Part shown: one piece after another, positions 23,726-35,206 of the stretch
Layout of the letters: every line of letters begins with the position of its first letter
Numbering within the stretch: position 1 is the stretch's first letter
Assembly (NCBI RefSeq): GCF_033115175.1
Contig: NC_084834.1
Coordinates: 119,966,275-120,030,274, forward strand
DNA length: 64,000 bases
Source of the DNA: Lepus europaeus
Lineage: Eukaryota > Chordata > Mammalia > Lagomorpha > Leporidae
Reading direction: 5' to 3'
Position numbers and translations under genes: made by a program
The notes under the pieces: generated by a model
Databases searched by the model: none
Seen by the model: the letters and a program-made list of their open reading frames with translations, nothing else
Told to the model about the DNA's origin: nothing

Positions 23726-24019
23726 CCTTGGGAATCACTTGCAGGTGTAGAGAATTTGATTCTGTTTCACTCAGGTGTTCATCAAAGGTTACAAGAGGCC
23801 ATTGTTTGGGGTTGGCCTCCTGCACTAGGCCCCAGCAGCTGGGACCAAACCAAGACAGGACCACTTAGGCCAAGGGAAGATCACTTTTCCTGAAAACACA
23901 GCAAGCATCAGAAAGAGCCCAGTCTGCCAGGTCATCGTGGTGAGAACGTCCCCTCTTCCTGAACTCCCACGAGAAAGTCACCTGTGGTAGCCCAATGTCA
24001 ACCAATGTGCTATTTCAAA

Positions 24020-24338
24020 AACCTTTATTTGTATTTACTCTTTTCATCTACTTGAAAGGTAGAGTGACAGAGAGAGGGAGATGGGGAGAGAAATCTTCTA
24101 TCCACTGATTCACTCCCCAGAGGCTTTGTAACAGTCAGGGCTGGGCCAGGCCAGAGCCAGGAACCTGGATCTCAAATGGGTCTCATGTGAGAGCCAGGGG
24201 CCCAAGCTGCCTCCCAGGTGCACATTAGCAGGAAGCTGGATCGAAGGCGGAGGAGCCGACTCAATCCCAGGCACTCCCTTGTGGAACATGCGTGTCTTAA
24301 GTGACAGCTTAACCCACTGTGCCACCATGCTTGCCCCT
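24020..24338 (-). repeat. SINE (CSINE/CSINE2)
   Basis: ACTTGAAAGGTAGAGTGACAG at the left and the reverse-complement head CCACCATGCTTGCCCC at the right. Confidence 0.85.
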
Positions 24339-24542
24339 GCTACATTTTTATAGACTGTTTCTTTTTTCCCCTTTTACAAAAACCAGCCATCTGTCACGTC
24401 CAGCAGAACACATTCTATTTCACAGAAGAAGCTATTGCTCGATTCTAGATTAGCAAATAAAAGCCAATTTAGGTCTTTTTAATCTGTTGCAATTTTGTCT
24501 TTGGACATAGGTTATTTCATTTGCATCAACAGTTGAGAGGGG

Positions 24543-24853
24543 GGCTGGAGCCGTGGCTCACTTGGTTAATCCTCCGCCTGCAGCGCCGGCATCCCATATG
24601 GGCACCGGGTTAGTCCTGGTTGCTCCAGTCCAGCTCTCTGCTGTGGCCCAGGAAGGCAGTGGAGGATGGCCCAAGTGCTTGGGCCCCTGCACCCGCATGG
24701 GAGACCAGTAGGAAGCACCTGGCTCCTGGCTTCAGATTGGCGCAGCGTGGCGCCAGCCATAGCAACCGTTTGGGGAGTGAACCAGCGGAAGGAAGACCTC
24801 TCTCTCTCTGTCTCTCTCACTGTCTAACTCGGCCTGTCAAATTAAAAAAAAAA
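24543..24853 (+). repeat. Young CSINE
   Basis: Near-consensus head GGCTGGAGCCGTGGCTCACT. Perfect 15-bp target-site duplication AACAGTTGAGAGGGG at 24528-24542 and 24854-24868. Confidence 0.92.
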
Positions 24854-24868
24854 AACAGTTGAGAGGGG

Positions 24869-26864
24869 TACGGGTTAATGAGTAAAAACTCCACCAATAG
24901 TTTGAGGCTGCAGTTGGCAAGCAGGTCCTAGACCATCTCCAAAGCCAAGAAAGTTCCAGAAACAACAGCAGCAACTTGAGAGATGCTGCTTATGGCTTAG
25001 TTGAGTCCAAACAAGGATAATGATCGGGGCCTTGCTTGCCTTACTCCACGTGGGGCACGTCAGTGCACGGTCAGCTCTGACATGCAACCCAGAGGGACTG
25101 CTGTGCTCGGAGGAGCCGAGCAGGGGCCGGAGGGAGAACGAGCCTCTGGCATTCCCGCTCTGGCCAACACTGGCATTCCTTTCATCTCCTCTTATAAGGA
25201 AGCCACTGTGTGGTCCAGCCCTGGTACCAAATACTTATTCCATAAAAGCACATGAGTGTCTGGTCTGACGATGAGAGGGGGCCTTAACCCGCCCTTTCTC
25301 TTCCTTTGCAACCCACGGCCCTGTGTGCGTGGGGACGTGGAGAGCAATAGGAAAAGCAGAGACCAAGCGTCGGAATCTTCTGGGCCATACAAGGAGCTCA
25401 TCCTGTATGCAGCCGGAGACTTCTTTGGGAACATTCGAGCGTTTGGTAAGGTGGATCCAGATGGCACACCTGTGGGCTACATCTGGTTTCCTTTCAGTAC
25501 AGTGGGCATGGAAGGGGTGGCTAAGAGGCAGCAGGCCCAGGACAGGGCACAGGGGTGCAGGGGGACGAGGCCTCACCTGGCTGTCTCTCGGGAGATTCGC
25601 TCAGCGTCTGGGCTGAGCTCCCGCAGGCCGTGCGTTTCACCTTACACAGCACAGCGCTCTCCAAGCTCACATGCAGCTCCAGAACCAAGCACAGGTGCAG
25701 CATCACACAGCAGCTCAGGTGAGGCCCGAGGGAGGGCCATAGCCCTCCTTCTAGGCTGTGCACCCACGCTGTGCTGGGATGCCCAGCAGAGCCTCGACAG
25801 CTGGTCTTCCCCCAAGTTGAGGTCAGGGCGTACGTACCCAGAGCCTCTTAAACAGGAGGTGGGGAGAGCGACGCCTCCACTCCTCCATCAGCAGCTCGGC
25901 CCCCGCAGTCTGTCTAGCCTCACTGGGGAGGGAAAGAGACCGCACTGTCCTCTCTTTGGGTGGGAAATGTTAGAGCCATAGGAAGGTTTAGAATAGAAGG
26001 TTATTGGCCTTGACAAGGTTTCAGGCTGCTGGAGGCTGGAGACCACCTCGAAGCAGGAGGGGAGCTTGGGGGGCTACAACAAGAGTGGATCCTCTCCCTG
26101 TTCCACCAGCTTTGTCCACCCCAAGGATGGCTCCAACCTGGGCCCTGGGACTCCAGGCCGTGGGTGAGCAGAGACCCTGGGGAACTACACACATGGCTGG
26201 GGCACCTTGCTTAGTTAAGGAGAGACTCAAGGCTCTCGTTGGGCAACTCACAAAAAAAAAAAAAGTGATGGGTGCGCACACGCATCCCCTCCCACCAAAC
26301 TGGGCATGTTCTGGACGAGGGGGTACTTCTGGAGTGCCTGGGAGATGCTTTTATGTCATGCAGCTTGTCCCCTAGACCACGGGACACGAGGGCTCTTCCT
26401 CTCTCCACCCTTGCCTTCTTCCATCAAACTGTTCCTGTCTTATGTCTGACCCCTTAGTGGCTCCCTGCCACATAGCACAGTTATATTCTGAGGTTGGCCT
26501 TCAGGGTCTCCCCTCAAAGGAGTTGTCTGTTGGGAGCCTTCTGGGTTAGCAGGTGGCACTGGGGGGCGGGAGACACGAAGTGTTGAAGTTTCTACTGTTT
26601 CTCCTCCTTCCGCATCACACTGACTCTCTAACCCCCACTGTCTTTAATGACTTGAACTAAAATCTTCACATTGGGTGGAAAACACTTAAAATTCCATTTG
26701 CTCTCATGCACAGCGTGCCCAGTGTCTCCAAAGGTGACCAACGACTTGGACTTAGCGGCAGGGGTGTGACTGTGACCCCCAGGGCTTTCCCCGTAGCTGG
26801 CCAAGGCTCCAGGGAGAGCTACCAGAGAAGATCAGAGAGCTGCACCTGCCAGAGCTGTTCTGTT
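24869..26864. other. Intergenic DNA, SINE-free 2 kb
   Basis: No gene recognised. A 241-codon open frame at 25256-25981 has no recognisable domain, splice context or homologue known to me. An A run is at 26251-26262. Confidence 0.4.
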
Positions 26865-26878
26865 AAGAAATAATCCCT

Positions 26879-27227
26879 GGGGCCAGTGCTGTGGCGTAGT
26901 GAGTAAGGCCGCCGCCTGCAGTGCCCACATCCAATATGGGTGCCGGTTCGTGTCCTGGCTGCTCCACTTCTGATCCAGCTCTCTGCTATGGCCTGGGAAG
27001 CAGTGGAAGATGGCCCAAGTTCTTGGGCTCCTGCACCCAAGTGGGAGACCCAGAGGAGGCTCCTGGCTCCTGGCTTCGGATCAGCACAGCTCCCGCTACT
27101 GCGGCCAATTGGGGAGTGAACCAGTGGACGGAAGATCTCTCCCTCTCTCTCTCTCTCTCTCTCTGCCTCTTCTTCTCTCTCTGTGTAACTCTGACTTTCA
27201 AATACACAAAAAAAAATCTCAAAAAAA
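26879..27227 (+). repeat. Young CSINE
   Basis: Head GGGCCAGTGCTGTGGCGTAG. Target-site duplication AAGAAATAATCCCT at 26865-26878 and 27228-27241. Confidence 0.92.
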
Positions 27228-27269
27228 AAGAAATAATCCCTACCACCTACAGGCGAGAGAAGACCTACA

Positions 27270-27388
27270 CACACACACACACACACACACATACTTGCAC
27301 ATGTACACACACACATACTTGCACATGTACACACACATGCACGTGCACACATACACACATGCATGTGCACACATACACACATGCACGC
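27270..27388. repeat. (CA)n microsatellite with TG interruptions
   Basis: (AC)n run at 27270-27295 followed by CATACTTGCACATGTACACA-like higher-order units to about 27388. The long open frames here are repeat readings. Confidence 0.9.
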
Positions 27389-27705
27389 ACAGGATCAATC
27401 CAGGACCTGCTGAGGACACCAAGATCCTCAAGTCCCTGACATAAGGGGGGTGGGACTGCACACAGCCTCTGCGCATTCTCCCATAGACGTTGCGTGATCT
27501 CTGTATTCCCTGTGATACCGAGTGCAGGGTACGTGCTCTGCAAACAGCTGTTATACTGTGTTGTTTAGGGAATGATGACAAGAGAGACATCTGAGCATGC
27601 TCAGTACAGGCAGAACCATTGTAAGCCCAGCTACAGTTTCAATCTGTGGTTGGTTGAACCCATGAATGAGGACTCTGTGGATACGAAGGCCAGCTACAAA
27701 ATATG
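27389..27705 (-). mobile_element. TcMar-Tigger-like MITE
   Basis: Reverse-complement copy of the same element as 35207-35524: its head is at the right end (complement of GGATACGAAGGCCAGCTAC) and its tail at the left (GATCCTCAAGTCCCTGACAT). Class assignment from memory of the consensus. Confidence 0.65.
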
Positions 27706-27721
27706 TGGCTGAATAATATGT

Positions 27722-28026
27722 TTCTAAAATTTTTCTATTTATTTGGGAGGCAAAGAGACAGAGAGAACACTCCTCTCTGTAGTCACTCCTTAAAGGCCGC
27801 AATAGCTGGGGCTGCCATAGCCAAAGGCAGGAGCCCAGAAATCAATCCAGCTGTCTCACGGGGTAGCAGGGACCCAAGAATTGGCACCATCACCTGCTAC
27901 CTCCCAGGGAGCTCCTGAACAGGAAGCTGGGATAGAGAGCCGGGCTGGAAATCGGACCCAGACACTGGGATATGGGATGTAGACATCTTTTCTGATGTCT
28001 AAATGACTAGGCCAAATGCCCGCCCC
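27722..28026 (-). repeat. CSINE2
   Basis: TTTTTCTATTTATTTGGGAGG at the left, head complement GACTAGGCCAAATGCCCGCC at the right. Confidence 0.85.
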
Positions 28027-28173
28027 CAGAATAGCATTTTGAAATAAGAGTGGGGGTTCCATCCCTTTTCTCTCTGGAAGACTCCTTTCCCTTCCTTCTT
28101 TCCCAGCAGGCTCTGGCCTTGTTCCCTTGGGGGAGAAACATGCAAGGGAGAAAATAGATATTGCTGGAAGGTG

Positions 28174-28512
28174 TTTTTTTAAAAGATTTATTTATGTATT
28201 TGAAAGTCAGAGTTACATAGAGAGAGAAGGAGAGGCAGAGGCAGAGAGAGAGAGATCTTCCATCCACTGGTTCACTCCCCAATTGGCTGCAATGGCTGGA
28301 GCTGTGCCAATCCAAAGCCAGGAGCCAGGAGCTTCTTCCAGGTCTAACACATGGCTACAAGGGCCCAAGGACTTCAGCCATCTTCTACTGCTTTCCCAGG
28401 CCATAGCAGAGAGCTGGATTGGAGGTGGAGCAGCCGGGTCTCCAACCGGCACACATATGGGATGCCAGCACTACAGGTGGCAGCTTTACCCACTACACCA
28501 CAGTGCCGGCCC
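28174..28512 (-). repeat. CSINE
   Basis: TTTTTTTAAAAGATTTATTT at the left, head complement CACCACAGTGCCGGCCCC at the right; flanks CTGGAAGGTG and CTGAAAGGTG are a near-perfect duplication. Confidence 0.9.
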
Positions 28513-28552
28513 CTGAAAGGTGGTTTGCTCCATGTTCTGAAAGCTCAAGCCA

Positions 28553-28880
28553 GGGGCTGGCATTGTGTTGCAGCAGATTAAGCCACTGCCTGAGATGCCA
28601 GCCTCCCACATGAGTGCCTGTTTGAGTCCTGGCTGCTCCACTTCTGATCCAGGCCCCTGCTAATGCGCCTGGGAGGCAGCAGGTGATGGCCCAAGTGCTT
28701 GGGTCCCTGCCACCCACATGGGAGACCCAGATGGAGTTCCAGGCTCCTGGCTCAGCCCCAGCTGCCTGGCCCTTTGGAGAGTAAACCAGCATATGGAAGA
28801 CCCCCCCCCCCCTGTCTCTCTCTGTCTCTCTCTCTCTCTCTCTCTGTAACTCTGCCTTTCAAATAAATTTAAAAAATTTA
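28553..28880 (+). repeat. CSINE
   Basis: Head AGGGGCTGGCATTGTGTTGC; CCCCCC run and (CT)n at 28801-28848, tail AAATAAATTTAAAAAATTT. Confidence 0.88.
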
Positions 28881-29920
28881 AACCTCAGCTCTCAGGGAAT
28901 CCTAGGGCTGGGGCCTCATGGAGGAGATTAGAGGATGAGAATCAACCCCGGACTGGAAGGAGTTTTGCACAGGTAGGGGTGGGAAGGTGCTCCCAAACCC
29001 GTGAGCAGAAAGAACCATGCCTGGCCTTGTGGTACGGTCCCTGCTGAGGAAACACCCAGGGAGAAGGGGGCCAGGTCTGGCAGAGAGGACCAGGGCTCCC
29101 TTGCCCGAGTCTCCCGCGACACAGAGCTGGAACACAGGACGGGCAAACAGGTCTGAGCAGTGACCTGTGTGGAGCAGGCCCCAGGGAGCCTCCCGATCAC
29201 CACCCCCCGCCAAGCCCTACCACCCAGCGTCTTGGCAGCTGGGAGCTCCTGGAAACCCGAAAGCTGTGAGGCTGTTTTTCCCCTCTGCTGGGTGGGAAAA
29301 AGCTCAACCTCCAAGAGCAGTGGAGTGATGAAGAACCAAGTCCTGCTTTTCATAGACTGAGGAGGCATGCGGCCCTGGGTCTGCAGGAGGCTGGGGTCTG
29401 ACGGAGGCGAGCCAGTCTGGAGTCTCCCGGATCGCAGGAGTGCAAGGTTGGCTTCTGTGGCTGAGCCAGAGCTGTGGGTTCTGCCAGAGCCCCGAGTGTG
29501 ACACCTCCAATCATGCAGTGGTTCTTAGGCGAGTCCCCTGAGAGTTGGCACGACACATAAACGCCCTCATACGTGTTCATTGACATGGGGAATCCTGTGG
29601 TGAGAACTGCTAAGATACTATGTTTCAATAATAAATACATTGAGGGAGGTTTAGGATTTCCCTGTAACAGGCGACCCTGCTTCCTCTGAATGGAGGCATC
29701 GGTGCTCCCAAGGGTCACTCCGATGAGAAAGCTCACTTTGGCAATGGGTGCCAGATATTTTCCTGCTCTCCTTTGGTTCATGATCTCTATGCCTTTGCAA
29801 AATAAACAGCGCAGCTTCGTGCAAAATAAACTCTGCACCCAGGGCATGTCTGAGCCTGATCCCTGGTGGATGATTCAAGCTTCCTCAGGAATGTACTGTG
29901 CGGCAGCTCTTCCACCGATT
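28881..29920. other. Intergenic DNA, nothing recognised
   Basis: No exon or clear repeat by eye; long open frames on the - strand (29350-29847) have no recognisable domain. Confidence 0.4.
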
Positions 29921-30310
29921 TCCTTTTTAAAAATAAACAGACTTTTCATTAGCAAACAACATAGAGTTCTCGTAAATCCCCTTCCCCACTTCTCCTGGTG
30001 ACACTGGTGTGGTGACATTGGTGAGCTATTTTGATTCATTATGATATTATTATTAACCCATGGCTTACATACACTGGGGCACATGCTTTGTTGTACATCC
30101 CATGGCTTCGGACGAATGTGCGGTGACATGTCCCCAGCACTGCTGTATCTCACGGAGCAGGGTCACAGTGCTCCACCTGTCCACTCTCCCTCCCTCAGCC
30201 CCCGGGCCCTGGAAATCACCCCAATTTGCTTTCCTTTAACCACACAAACAACTCAAGAGAAAATGAATATGAGTACCATTTACATCCATAGGCAAGCTCA
30301 TGTATTCCCA
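29921..30310 (-). mobile_element. Old L1 3' UTR fragment
   Basis: Antisense L1M-type wording: TATTAACCCATGGCTTACAT, ACATGCTTTGTTGTACATCC and GACATGTCCCCAGCA. Diverged. Confidence 0.6.
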
Positions 30311-31289
30311 TAGCTGTACTAACTGAACACGGTGATTTGAATTGTTTTCAATTGCTTCATAGATCCATTTCCACGTCCGAGCCTGGTCTACACACTCAGC
30401 ATCGCTAATCTTGCCATGATCTTCAAGAAAGAATGGCTTAACAGTTGCCGGAATCTTTCAGGATGAATTCATTGCCCTCCAGCTATGGAGATGTTTGTTC
30501 AGGTTCTCGTTCTTTAACATAAACAGTTGATGCTGGCATACAGTTTGATTTTTTCACTTGTGAACTCACTGGTATCAGATGTTTGTCCAATATCTTATAC
30601 AGCCATCCTCCTCCAGGGAACACGTTCTGGAGATTTGTCATCATTCAAGACTCGTTTTTTTTTTTCCGTAGTCATAAATAAGAGTATAAGGGATGTATTT
30701 CTAGAGTGGAAAAAAATTTGTGATTATTGGGGTACATTTTTGCTTTCATGTTGTTTTTCGTTTTTGAACAGTGTTTTTCCTTTCCCCATAGACTGTCTCC
30801 TAAAGCGGAGCGGTGCCAGACAATGAGTGCAGCCAGGTACCCAAGTTGCTTGACTTCAGTTCAAGAAAGTGATACGGGATAAACAGCCAGGTAGCTAGTG
30901 TAGGTCTGAACAAGCTAGGCGTCACAAGCCCCTGCGTGTAATTCTATTCTCCTTGTCAATTCAAATGCCCCCTTTCCCAGGACACACTTGCTGCATCCGG
31001 GACCTAAGTGGGGAATGCCAGGAAAATATGGATATTAAGCTCCACATGGAACTTGTGGAGGCACCATAAAATTCCCAGGCGGCTTCACGCCTCTAGAGCT
31101 ACAGCCCACTACCGAATATAAGGAGCCAACAGCAGGGGAGGAACTCTCTCTGTCTCTGACCAGGGACCACAGCTGCAGGAGCACAGGTGCAATCTTCCTG
31201 AGCCCCTCCCCCACTCCTCCTTCCTTCCTTCCAGCAATCCTCAGGCCAGTTGCCCACTCAAGAGCCTGGAGCAAAAATCAATAGAACCG
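30311..31289. other. Intergenic DNA, AT-rich, nothing recognised
   Basis: Contains a T run near 30656-30665. Possibly further old LINE sequence, but I cannot support it. Confidence 0.35.
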
Positions 31290-31595
31290 TGGAGCCGGTG
31301 TATTGGTGTGATGGGTTGGATCGCTGCCTGCGATACCAGCATCCCATAGGGACACGGGTTCATGTCCTGCTCCCTGCTAATGGCCAGGGAAGGGCAGCGG
31401 AGGATGGCCCAAGTGTTTGAGCCCTGCTACCCATGTGAGAGACCTGGATGGGGCCTCTGGCTCCTGGGCTTCAGCCTGGCCCAGGACTGGCTGTGCAGCC
31501 ATTCGGGGAGTGAACCAGTGGGTGGAAGATCTCTGTCTCTCCATCCCTCCCTATAATACTGGCTTTCAAAATAAATAAATGTTTTTAAAAATTAA
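31290..31595 (+). repeat. CSINE
   Basis: Head GGAGCCGGTGTATTGGTGTG, tail AAATAAATAAATG. The region between head and body is shortened. Confidence 0.83.
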
Positions 31596-31599
31596 TATC

Positions 31600-32840
31600 A
31601 CCATGCCCACATCGAAAGAATTCAGCAGCAACTCAGAGAATAGCGAAGACCACACAGCAAGCCTTCTGTTGCAAGAGCAGGGCTCCACGCATCACAGACA
31701 GAACAGGGCCCGCTGGGAGAGGAGTGGCACGCTTTCTGAGCCGTGTTTAATGTTATATGTGAGTCATTCAATGAAAGGGGAGATGCGTTCTAATCAAGGG
31801 ATGGAATATTCATGGTTTTTCTTGGAGAAGGTGGAGATTTCCCAGAATCTAGCTGCTACCCCCTTTCACTCCTTGTATGGTCCCATGTCTCCCATCATGG
31901 CAGCTGGCAGGTGCATCATATAGCGTGCTAAGGTATTACAATAAGTGGATAATGCACTGTAGGTCCATCTGTTACCGGCGAAGGCAGGGTCCTTGTCTTT
32001 GTGCAAGAAAGAATTCAGGTGTGGCCAGTGCCGTGGCTTAACAGGCTTAACAGGCTTAACAGGCGCCAGCACACCGGGTTCTAGTCCCGGTCGGGGCGCC
32101 AGATTCTATCCCGGTTGCCCCTCTTCCAGGCCAGCTCTCTGCTATGGCCTGGGAAGGCAGTGGAGGATGGCCTAAGTGCTTGGGCCCTGCACCCGCATTG
32201 GAGACCAGGAGAAGCACCTGGCTCCTGGCTCCTGGCTCCTGCCTTCGGATCAGCGAGATGCGCTGGCTGCAGCGGCCATTGGAGGGTGAACCAACGGCAA
32301 AAAGGAAGACCTTTCTCTCTGTCTCTCTCTCTCTCACTATCCACTCTGCCTGTCAAAAAATAAATAAATAAAAATTTAAAAAATTAAAAAAAAAAACCTT
32401 CCTCCTCCTGTTCCATGAGCAAGCTCTGACTCTGTGTTGGGAAGTAATAATAAGGACAATAAAATTGAAGAGCTCAGGTCTTGGAGTCTTAGAGTTTAAA
32501 GAAGAAAAAAAAAAAAAAGAAAGAATTCAGGTGTGAGACAGAGAGTAGTGGAAAGTAAAATAGCAAGGTCTATTAGGATAGGGACATCCATAAGAAGGAT
32601 GGGCACCTCTCCAGACAGAACCTGCGAGAGAGTGCAGTTCACATTTAGGCTGGGGTTTTTAAGGGGATGGGTCTTGCCTTCCCACCTTTTCTCTCCCCCT
32701 CTCCTTCTTCTCCTCCCGAACAAAGGTCTTGTTGGGTGTAAATACGAAAAATTCCTTTCTGAGTTTTTCCTCCTGAAGTCGTCAGACAGGGGAAGCCTCC
32801 TGGTGTCGCCCACCTTAGAGGAAGGATGCTTATCGGGTAG
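31600..32840 (-). mobile_element. Probable ERV LTR, interrupted by a SINE
   Basis: 31600-32023 joins 32536-32840 across the SINE insertion. The join resembles an antisense retroviral LTR R/U5 region (AAGAAAGAATTCAGGTGTG, GTAAAATAGCAAGGTCTATT, ACCTCTCCAGACAGAACCTG). No viral gene is present. Family not determined. Confidence 0.5.
32024..32516 (+). mobile_element. CSINE with 3'-transduced flank
   Basis: SINE body and A-rich tail occupy about 32024-32397. They are followed by about 106 bases of non-SINE sequence (32398-32503) with AATAAA at 32458-32463, then a second A tail. The whole unit is bracketed by a perfect 19-bp duplication, AAGAAAGAATTCAGGTGTG, at 32005-32023 and 32517-32535, so it inserted in one event. 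Confidence 0.85.
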
Positions 32841-33440
32841 AAGGGGCAGGAACCCCTGGAAGGTCATCAGGATCCAGGCGGGACTTTGAAGTGCAGATAC
32901 TGGGCTGCACTTGGCAGGTTATCGGGTGGAAGGGGCAGGACCCCCTGGAAGGTCATCAGGATCCAGGTGGGACTTTGAAGTGCAGATACTGGGCTGTACT
33001 TGGAAGGTTATCGGGTGGAAGGGGCAGGACCTCCTGGAAGGTCATCAGGATCCAGGCGGGACTTTGAAGTGCAGATACTGGGCTGCACTTGGCAGGTTAT
33101 CGGGTGGAAGGGGCAGGACCCCCTGGAAGGTCATCAGGATCCAGGTGGGACTTTGAAGTGCAGATACTGGGCTGTACTTGGAAGGTTATCGGTGGAAGGG
33201 GCAGGACCTCCTGGAAGGTCATCAGGATCCAGGTGGGACTTTGAAGTGCAGATACTGGGCTGTACTTGGAAGGTTATCGGGTGGAAGGGGCAGGACCTCC
33301 TGGAAGGTCATCAGGATCCAGGTGGGACTTTGAAGTGCAGATACTGGGCTGCACTTGGCAGGTTATCGGGTGGAAGGGGCAGGACCCCCTGGAAGGTCAT
33401 CAGGATCCGGGAAGGACTCTGAAGTGCAAGATGCTGGGCT
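32828..33440. repeat. 89-bp minisatellite, about 7 copies
   Basis: Copies of GGTTATCGGGTGGAAGGGGC start at 32917, 33006, 33095, 33184, 33272 and 33361, with a diverged first copy at 32828. The period is 89 (88 once, from a single G deletion). Two variants (TGCACTTGGCAGG and TGTACTTGGAAGG) partly alternate, suggesting amplification of a 178-bp dimer. Coding appearance (118-140 codons) is an artefact. Confidence 0.95.
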
Positions 33441-33690
33441 TCTGGGGCTTCCTCAGTGGGTGCTGGTCTTCAGGCCTTTCTCAAACACACATAGGCTCAG
33501 TTTCTGACTTCCTACCTAACATATCCAGGTCAGCCTCACCCCCCACCCCCAACTGGGATGAGAGAGAGGCTCTTTATCTTCAGAGCCAGGGGAACCGAGC
33601 CCATGTCCCCTGTGCCTTGGGACAGCAGGAATCATTCCAGGTGGCTCAGCCGCTCCCATTGACTCCAGCCTCATGAGCTTCTTGGTGCCT

Positions 33691-34036
33691 TTTTTTTTTT
33701 TTTTTTTTTTTTTTGACAGGCAGAGTGGATAGTGAGAGAGAGAGACAGAGACAGAGAGAAAGGTCTTCCTTTTCGCCGCTGGTTCACCCTCCAATGGCAG
33801 CTGCGGACGGCACATCTCGCTGATCCGAAGGCAGGAGCCAGGTGCTTCTCCTGGTCTCCCTTGCGGGTGCAGGGCCCAAGGACTTGGGCCATCCTCCACT
33901 GCCTTCCCGGGCCATAGCAGAGAGCTGGCCTGGAAGAGGGGCAACCGGATAGAATCCGGCGCCCCGACCGGGACTAGAACCCTGTGTGCCAGCGCCGCAA
34001 GGTGGAGGATTAACCTGTTAAGTCACGGCGCCGGCC
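33691..34036 (-). repeat. CSINE, young-looking
   Basis: Long poly-T (33691-33714), then TTTTGACAGGCAGAGTGGAT, ending in head complement CACGGCGCCGGCCC. Flanks CTTGGTGCC and CTTGGCGCT are a probable target-site duplication. Confidence 0.9.
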
Positions 34037-34635
34037 CTTGGCGCTATTTTATCATAGCCATCTTGGATTCTGGACTTTCTGGTTTGTGATTTTTTTTTTT
34101 TTTTTTAGTCCTAGTTCTACCAACAGCATCACGTCGATGACATTTTTATAGGATTTATAAAATCTTTGAAGTGCTAGTCATGGTAAATATTGGAATAGCA
34201 GTGTAATAAACACTTAAACCGCCTGTAGGGTTTCGGATGTCTTCACAGTCGTGGTTCTCCTGACACTGCGAATCGCTGGCCACAAGGGCACCCAGCAGGA
34301 GGAGTCTTCTCCAGGCCTTTCCTTGTCCACGTTTACGTCACACGATTTCGATTCACAGAAATCGAACGTTCTGGGAATACATTTCCAAAGCTGCCTGTAA
34401 GCTGGAGCTCTCCTTATCTGATCATCAACAAAGCGATCTCCTTTGGAATGTAAACTGGAGGAGCCAGAAAACCCATTGAGGCAGGTTTCGCTCTGGCTGT
34501 GCAAGAAGCCACTGATTCGTGGGCTTTGGCTTTTTGCTGGAAAGTTTCTTTACGGAGATGGTTGGCAAGGCTGTGGCCCCGGGGTCTGCCGTGGCTCCGG
34601 AGGTCTGCTGTTTCCCGTGCACAACTTGCAACCCC
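34037..34635. other. Intergenic DNA
   Basis: T run at 34089-34106; otherwise nothing recognised. Confidence 0.4.
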
Positions 34636-34984
34636 GCTGCTCCAGGGAGCGGCTCTGACACAGCTGTTTTGCTGCTCGAGGGAGCGGCTCTGACACAGCT
34701 GTTTTGCTGCTCCAGGGAGCGGCTCTGACACAGCTGTTTTGCTGCTCCAGGGAGCGGCTCTGACACAGCTGTTTTGCTGCTCCAGGGAGCGGCTCTGACA
34801 CAGCTGTTTTGCTGCTCGAGGGAGCGGCTCTGACACAGCTGTTTTGCTGCTCCAGGGAGCGGCTCTGACACAGCTGTTTTGCTGCTCCAGGGAGCGGCTC
34901 TGACACAGCTGTTTTGCTGCTCCAGGGAGCGGCTCTGACACAGCTGTTTTGCTGCTCCAGGGAGCGGCTCTGACACAGCTGTTT
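34636..34984. repeat. 35-bp minisatellite, 10 copies
   Basis: Unit begins GCTGCTCCAGGGAGCGGCTC and ends ACAGCTGTTTT; copies start every 35 bp from 34636 to 34951. Copies 2 and 6 (34671, 34811) carry CTCGAG instead of CTCCAG, four units apart, suggesting a 140-bp block duplication. 35 is not a multiple of 3 and the unit lacks stops on the - strand, so all three - frames are open (175-219 codons). Confidence 0.97.
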
Positions 34985-35206
34985 GCCAGCCAACGTCTTG
35001 CCTTCCTTTAGGTAACTGCAGACGCTACAGAACCCCCAGCGGCCAGCACAGCTGTGTGTCCATGGTGGCTGCGTCGGTGCTGCTTGTGATTTTCCTCCAG
35101 TCACCCTTCCAGACCGGACACGTCCAGCCGTGTGTGCTTCCTGCTGGTGGCAGGAGTTCCTGTGTGTTTTGGAGATCACCCTCTTCTCAGATATGTGCTT
35201 TGCAAA

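Noticed and set aside
25256..25981. 241-codon open frame in intergenic DNA
   Set aside because: No recognisable domain, no promoter or splice context, and unremarkable composition. A translated database search and conservation test would decide; a conserved frame would reopen it.
26819..27590. Cys/Val-rich open frames around 27.3 kb
   Set aside because: Produced by the (CA)n microsatellite and adjoining SINE and MITE.
33000..33422. 140-codon frame with internal repeats
   Set aside because: It is the 89-bp minisatellite read through; the frame changes each unit, so it is not a protein repeat.
32885..33440. CRISPR-like regular spacing
   Set aside because: Units are contiguous tandem repeats with no unique spacers, in a mammalian genome.
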